Origin: Archaeoglobaceae archaeon
GTDB taxonomy: Archaea; Halobacteriota; Archaeoglobi; Archaeoglobales; JdFR-42
Assembly (NCBI GenBank): GCA_015523685.1
Contig: WAJW01000083.1
Coordinates: 1 to 25,351 of the forward strand
DNA: 25,351 nt
Direction: 5' to 3'
Of this stretch, positions 22,685 to 25,351 are shown one piece after another. The notes beneath the pieces were generated by a model. That model searched no databases and was not told the origin of the DNA. It saw only the letters and a program-made list of their open reading frames with translations. Position 1 is the stretch's first letter. Each line of letters starts with the position of its first letter. The translations under genes and the position numbers were made by a program.

Positions 22685-23942
22685 GCTTCTCACTCAGTTC
22701 CTGTAAATAGTTCCTGCCATCGATCTCAAGGGTTACGGAATGGGCAACAGTCTCCGCATTTCTCTTTGCGGTCTCAACATCCTTCCCTGTTGCCAGGGCA
22801 ACTCCCATCCGTCTTCCCTGAAATGCCTGGGGTTTTCCAAACACAAGGATCATGCTGTCAAATCCCTTCCATGAAGGCCTGAAAACGGGATACCATCCCT
22901 CTCCATGGGATAGAATCACGTGGGATGCGGATGTCCTTATGGGATTCAGTATACCATCCTCAGAATGGATGGGGATGCCTGAGATTGCTCTTACATGAAG
23001 GGCAAACTCTGACTGGCCGGAGGGCATTGAGAAGATGGTCACAAGGCCTGTATCGTGGGGTCTGCAGGCAGTTTCATTTGCATATATTTCTCCTTTCTCG
23101 AGATTGACGAACATCTCATGGGCGAATATACCGATCCCGCCGAGAGCATTCATTATCTTCTCCGCATAGCCATATATCTTCTCCTCCAGATCCTCCATAT
23201 TCTCCATCCACGGATGCCAGCTACTGTGATAATCTCCACCTATCTGATAGTGACCTATGGGCCTGACAAAGGTTCCCGTTATCTCTCCACTCTCATCCAG
23301 ATGTCTGAGAGATAGGGCGGTTATCTCCACATCGAATCTCACGTACTCCTCAACTATAACCCTCTCCTGAGGTATCCTGGCCTTCTTCATGGCGTATTCC
23401 CATGCCCTCGGAACATCCTCCGGACCCTTTATGAAACACGAGCCCTTTCCACTGCTGGAAACGATTGCCTTGGATACACAGGGATATCCTATTTTCTCAC
23501 ACAGATCAAGAAGTTCATCCTGAGATGAAGCATATCCGTATCTGCTTGTTTTAACACCCGTTGATGCGATCAGTTCCCTCATTCTCTCCCTGTTCATGGC
23601 GATCCATGTTGCCTTTGCATTGGGAACAACAAAGTAACCGTCTTTTTCAAACTCAAAGAGCATATCTGTGTTTATCGCCTCGATTTCCGGAACTATGACA
23701 TCCGGCTCTTCCCTGTCCACAACATTCCTTAAAGCACTGGAGTCGGTCATGTCAATCGTATGACTTCTGTGGGCTACATGCATTCCGGGAGCATCGGGAT
23801 ATCTGTCCACCGCAATTGTCTCAAGCCCGAGTCTCTGGGCCTCAATTATCATCTCCTTACCGAGCTCACCGCTCCCCAGAAACATGAGTTTGAAACTTTT
23901 CGAGGAGAGGGGTGTGCCATATTCTCCTAACAGAGAGGGCAT
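22668..23942 (-). CDS. purT: Formate-dependent phosphoribosylglycinamide formyltransferase PurT
   Basis: ATP-grasp enzyme of purine synthesis that makes formyl-GAR from GAR, formate and ATP through formyl phosphate. The 424 aa length is a little longer than the 392 aa of E. coli. FLGSGELGKEMIIEAQRLG opens the protein, then VDRYPDAPGMHVAHRSH and VPEIEAI bind GAR; SSSGKGS is the ATP-grasp loop. Metal ligands are in AHEMF and NETACRPHDTG, where the E. coli enzyme has SEVSPRPHDTG, so the two residues before the arginine differ. It follows the inositol-phosphate synthase gene after 42 bases, with AAAGGT before the ATG. The relevance of purine synthesis to the operon is not evident. Confidence 0.95.
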   Translation of the reverse strand: MPSLLGEYGTPLSSKSFKLMFLGSGELGKEMIIEAQRLGLETIAVDRYPDAPGMHVAHRSHTIDMTDSSALRNVVDREEPDVIVPEIEAINTDMLFEFEKDGYFVVPNAKATWIAMNRERMRELIASTGVKTSRYGYASSQDELLDLCEKIGYPCVSKAIVSSSGKGSCFIKGPEDVPRAWEYAMKKARIPQERVIVEEYVRFDVEITALSLRHLDESGEITGTFVRPIGHYQIGGDYHSSWHPWMENMEDLEEKIYGYAEKIMNALGGIGIFAHEMFVNLEKGEIYANETACRPHDTGLVTIFSMPSGQSEFALHVRAISGIPIHSEDGILNPIRTSASHVILSHGEGWYPVFRPSWKGFDSMILVFGKPQAFQGRRMGVALATGKDVETAKRNAETVAHSVTLEIDGRNYLQELSEKHALHN

Positions 23943-23984
23943 GTACCTTTCCTGCAGGTTATCTCACAAAAATGTTTCCATATC

Positions 23985-25217
23985 TCATTCCCTTCTGTCC
24001 CTTCTGAAGGAAAGGAAGGAGAGCCACACTGCAGAGTGGGCCAGGATTCCGGTTACAAACATGGCAATGAGGATTGAAGGTCTGTATAGCACCGCCATTA
24101 TACCGCCGATCATGACGATGAACAATCTGATATCCCTTGTCCCGATTCTGGTTCTCTTTCCAGTAAGATGCCAGGAGTAACTCACCAGTATCGCACCGGA
24201 AAGGGCGAGAAAGTAGGCCAGAATGCTCAGGCCGGAATATCCATAAAACACCATCATGCCTGTGAATATCAGTACGTCTGCATACCTGTCCGTTATCGAG
24301 TCAAGAACTCCTCCAATCTCCGATCTCAGATTTTTGATCCTGGCTATCTCCCCGTCACAGCCATCTATTACCGAGCATATCTGGGCGAGAACACCTCCCG
24401 CAAGGGGATTCCCTGATACAAAGACAACGGACGAGATAATGCCTGTAAAAAATGAAATGAGGGTCATAACGTTAGGGGTTATGAGATCTACCGGAATGAG
24501 CACTTTTGAGAGGGCTGTAGAGATCTTCCTGTTTAAATGCCTGGATACATATCCATCCTCATCTTTCATGAGGCTCTTTCTGACCAACTTCTCCGCAATT
24601 TTCAGGTCTTCAGGGGTATCTATGTCGATCCAGGGATGGTTAACAACCCTGAAGCCCACTCTGCCTCTCTTTGCAAGCTCCGAAATGACCTCTGAGACGG
24701 AAAGATTTCCCTCCACTTTCTCCATAACCTCAAAAACTTCTCTCGTGCAGTAAAAGAATCCTGTGTCGAAGTAATCGTAATCTTCCAGCTTCTTTCCGAT
24801 CCTCACAACCCTGTCATCTCTCACCTTCACTCTGGTTGCCTCTTCCGGATCGTGACAGTAATTGCTCACAAAAACGGTTGTTTCTTCGGGCAGTTCCTCC
24901 TGAGAGAAGAAATTCTCGCCGTAGTAGTGGTCCGACATTAGGAGGAGAAAATCCCCATCAATCAGTTTTCTCGCCAGATAGAGGCTGTACCCATTCTCTC
25001 TCTCAGGATGGGGATTGTAAACAAACTCTATATCCGGAAATTTTCTCTCAAGGTACTCCCTTATCTCCTCTCTGTGATAAACAACGATTACATCATGGCC
25101 TTTCAGCTTTCTTATGGTGTGCTCGATTACGGGCATGCCGAAGAGCCTTACAAGGGGCTTGGGTATCTCGCTCCCCATTCTTGTTCCAAGTCCTGCAGAG
25201 AGAATCACCGCCTTCAT
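23985..25217 (-). CDS. Bifunctional CTP:inositol-1-phosphate cytidylyltransferase/di-myo-inositol-phosphate-phosphate synthase
   Basis: A fused enzyme for di-myo-inositol phosphate, a compatible solute of hyperthermophiles. Residues 1-210 are a nucleotidyltransferase: LSAGLGTRMG (6-15), K20 of PKPL, and D96 in LLMSDHYYG. Residues 245-400 are a membrane CDP-alcohol phosphatidyltransferase with the complete D-x2-D-G-x2-A-R-x8-G-x3-D-x3-D signature (D285, D288, D306, D310). The two-domain order is that of the Archaeoglobus fulgidus enzyme. It converts inositol-1-phosphate to CDP-inositol and joins it to a second inositol-1-phosphate. The inositol-1-phosphate synthase and the final phosphatase are not seen nearby. 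ATG with GGGGTG five bases upstream. Confidence 0.9.
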   Translation of the reverse strand: MKAVILSAGLGTRMGSEIPKPLVRLFGMPVIEHTIRKLKGHDVIVVYHREEIREYLERKFPDIEFVYNPHPERENGYSLYLARKLIDGDFLLLMSDHYYGENFFSQEELPEETTVFVSNYCHDPEEATRVKVRDDRVVRIGKKLEDYDYFDTGFFYCTREVFEVMEKVEGNLSVSEVISELAKRGRVGFRVVNHPWIDIDTPEDLKIAEKLVRKSLMKDEDGYVSRHLNRKISTALSKVLIPVDLITPNVMTLISFFTGIISSVVFVSGNPLAGGVLAQICSVIDGCDGEIARIKNLRSEIGGVLDSITDRYADVLIFTGMMVFYGYSGLSILAYFLALSGAILVSYSWHLTGKRTRIGTRDIRLFIVMIGGIMAVLYRPSILIAMFVTGILAHSAVWLSFLSFRRDRRE

Positions 25218-25257
25218 GGTAACACCCCTTCTAATTCCACCGAGAAACCCGATGGGT

Positions 25258-25269
25258 GTACTCTGGTAC
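25258..25269 (-). repeat. Inverted GTAC repeat downstream of the TATA box
   Basis: GTAC-TCTG-GTAC lies between the TATA box and the expected transcript start of the inositol-phosphate synthase gene, a position where a bound repressor would block initiation. GTAC is itself self-complementary, so the symmetry may be accidental. Confidence 0.25.
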
Positions 25270-25274
25270 GAGGG

Positions 25275-25284
25275 AATTTATAGG
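25275..25284 (-). promoter_or_regulatory. TATA box of the long DIP synthase-purT-ccm gene cluster
   Basis: The minus strand reads CCTATAAATT, centred 62 bases before the ATG at 25217. A start 26 bases downstream gives a 36-base leader that contains the GGGGTG ribosome site. It is the best candidate for the main promoter of the cluster. On the plus strand the same AT core is 35 bases before a possible ATG at 25314. Confidence 0.5.
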
Positions 25285-25313
25285 TTGCGCATACCTGACA
25301 TCTCCCGAATTAA

Positions 25314-25351
25314 TGAGAAAGGGATTATCCAGAGTTTTTGACTATCAGTGC
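25314..25351 (+). CDS. Possible start of a divergent gene, cut by the window edge
   Basis: The last 38 bases read ATG followed by 12 open codons (RKGLSRVFDYQC). The ATG lies 35 bases from the shared TATA-like element. Thirteen residues are too few to identify anything, and the frame may not be real. It is listed because the divergent arrangement would match three other promoters in this window. Confidence 0.25.

Noticed and set aside
1..25351. CRISPR array, tRNA, rRNA, insertion sequence or prophage
   Set aside because: No regularly spaced repeats, cloverleaf-like or rRNA-like stretches, transposase, integrase or phage genes were seen on either strand by reading; a covariance-model search was not possible.

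Overview
The window comes from an archaeon, most likely a thermophilic member of the Euryarchaeota (Halobacteriota/Archaeoglobi/Syntrophoarchaeia-like). The evidence is archaeal: ribosomal protein L21e, RNA polymerase subunit F, Pus10, TrmY, TATA-box promoters with leaderless or near-leaderless starts, and GGAGG/GGTG ribosome sites inside tightly overlapping operons. Three genes narrow the lifestyle. An AIR-synthase-like methanogenesis marker 2 protein suggests a methyl-coenzyme M reductase lineage. A 2-phosphoglycerate kinase (cyclic 2,3-diphosphoglycerate pathway) and a fused CTP:inositol-1-phosphate cytidylyltransferase/di-myo-inositol-phosphate synthase suggest growth at high temperature. 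A complete archaeal-type Ccm system implies c-type cytochromes. The lineage is an inference, not something read directly.

Layout. 1-4255 (minus): an RNA/translation operon trmY-pus10-rpl21e-rpoF-DUF655-ksgA-hemK, the last gene cut by the window edge. 4307-5308 (plus): rtcA, divergent from trmY around one palindromic TATA box. 5312-7158 (minus): methanogenesis marker 2 gene coupled to an unrecognised cysteine-containing protein. 7209-9225 (plus): small zinc ribbon, SufS cysteine desulfurase and KptA tRNA 2'-phosphotransferase. 9227-11954 (minus): MoxR-type AAA+ ATPase with a cysteine-rich insert, plus its von Willebrand A partner. 12152-13794 (plus): 2-phosphoglycerate kinase and a metallophosphoesterase. 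13795-15971 (minus): thioredoxin, ModE-like regulator, M24 Xaa-Pro peptidase. 16036-16713 (plus): second metallophosphoesterase. 16700-25217 (minus): a long run reading dimyo-inositol-phosphate synthase, purT, ferredoxin, FAD oxidoreductase, ccmA, ccmB, ccmC, ccmD, ccmE, ccmF. The last 130 bases hold a promoter and perhaps the first codons of another gene.

How the genes work together. Pus10 and TrmY act one after the other on tRNA position 54 and sit side by side. CcmABCDE load heme onto CcmE and CcmF transfers it to apocytochrome; CcmE has the Cys-x3-Tyr variant rather than His-x3-Tyr, which marks the system I* pathway used without CcmH. A two-cluster ferredoxin and a FAD oxidoreductase are translationally coupled to the head of this operon. 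RtcA and KptA both handle unusual RNA phosphates.

Two small genes (ccmD at 19115-19243, ferredoxin at 22514-22684) are easily missed. No stretch over 300 bases lacks a gene. No rRNA, tRNA, CRISPR array, insertion sequence or prophage feature was seen. The strongest candidates for undescribed biology are the MoxR/VWA pair with paired cysteine motifs, the ferredoxin/FAD-oxidoreductase module joined to Ccm, and the unknown protein coupled to methanogenesis marker 2.
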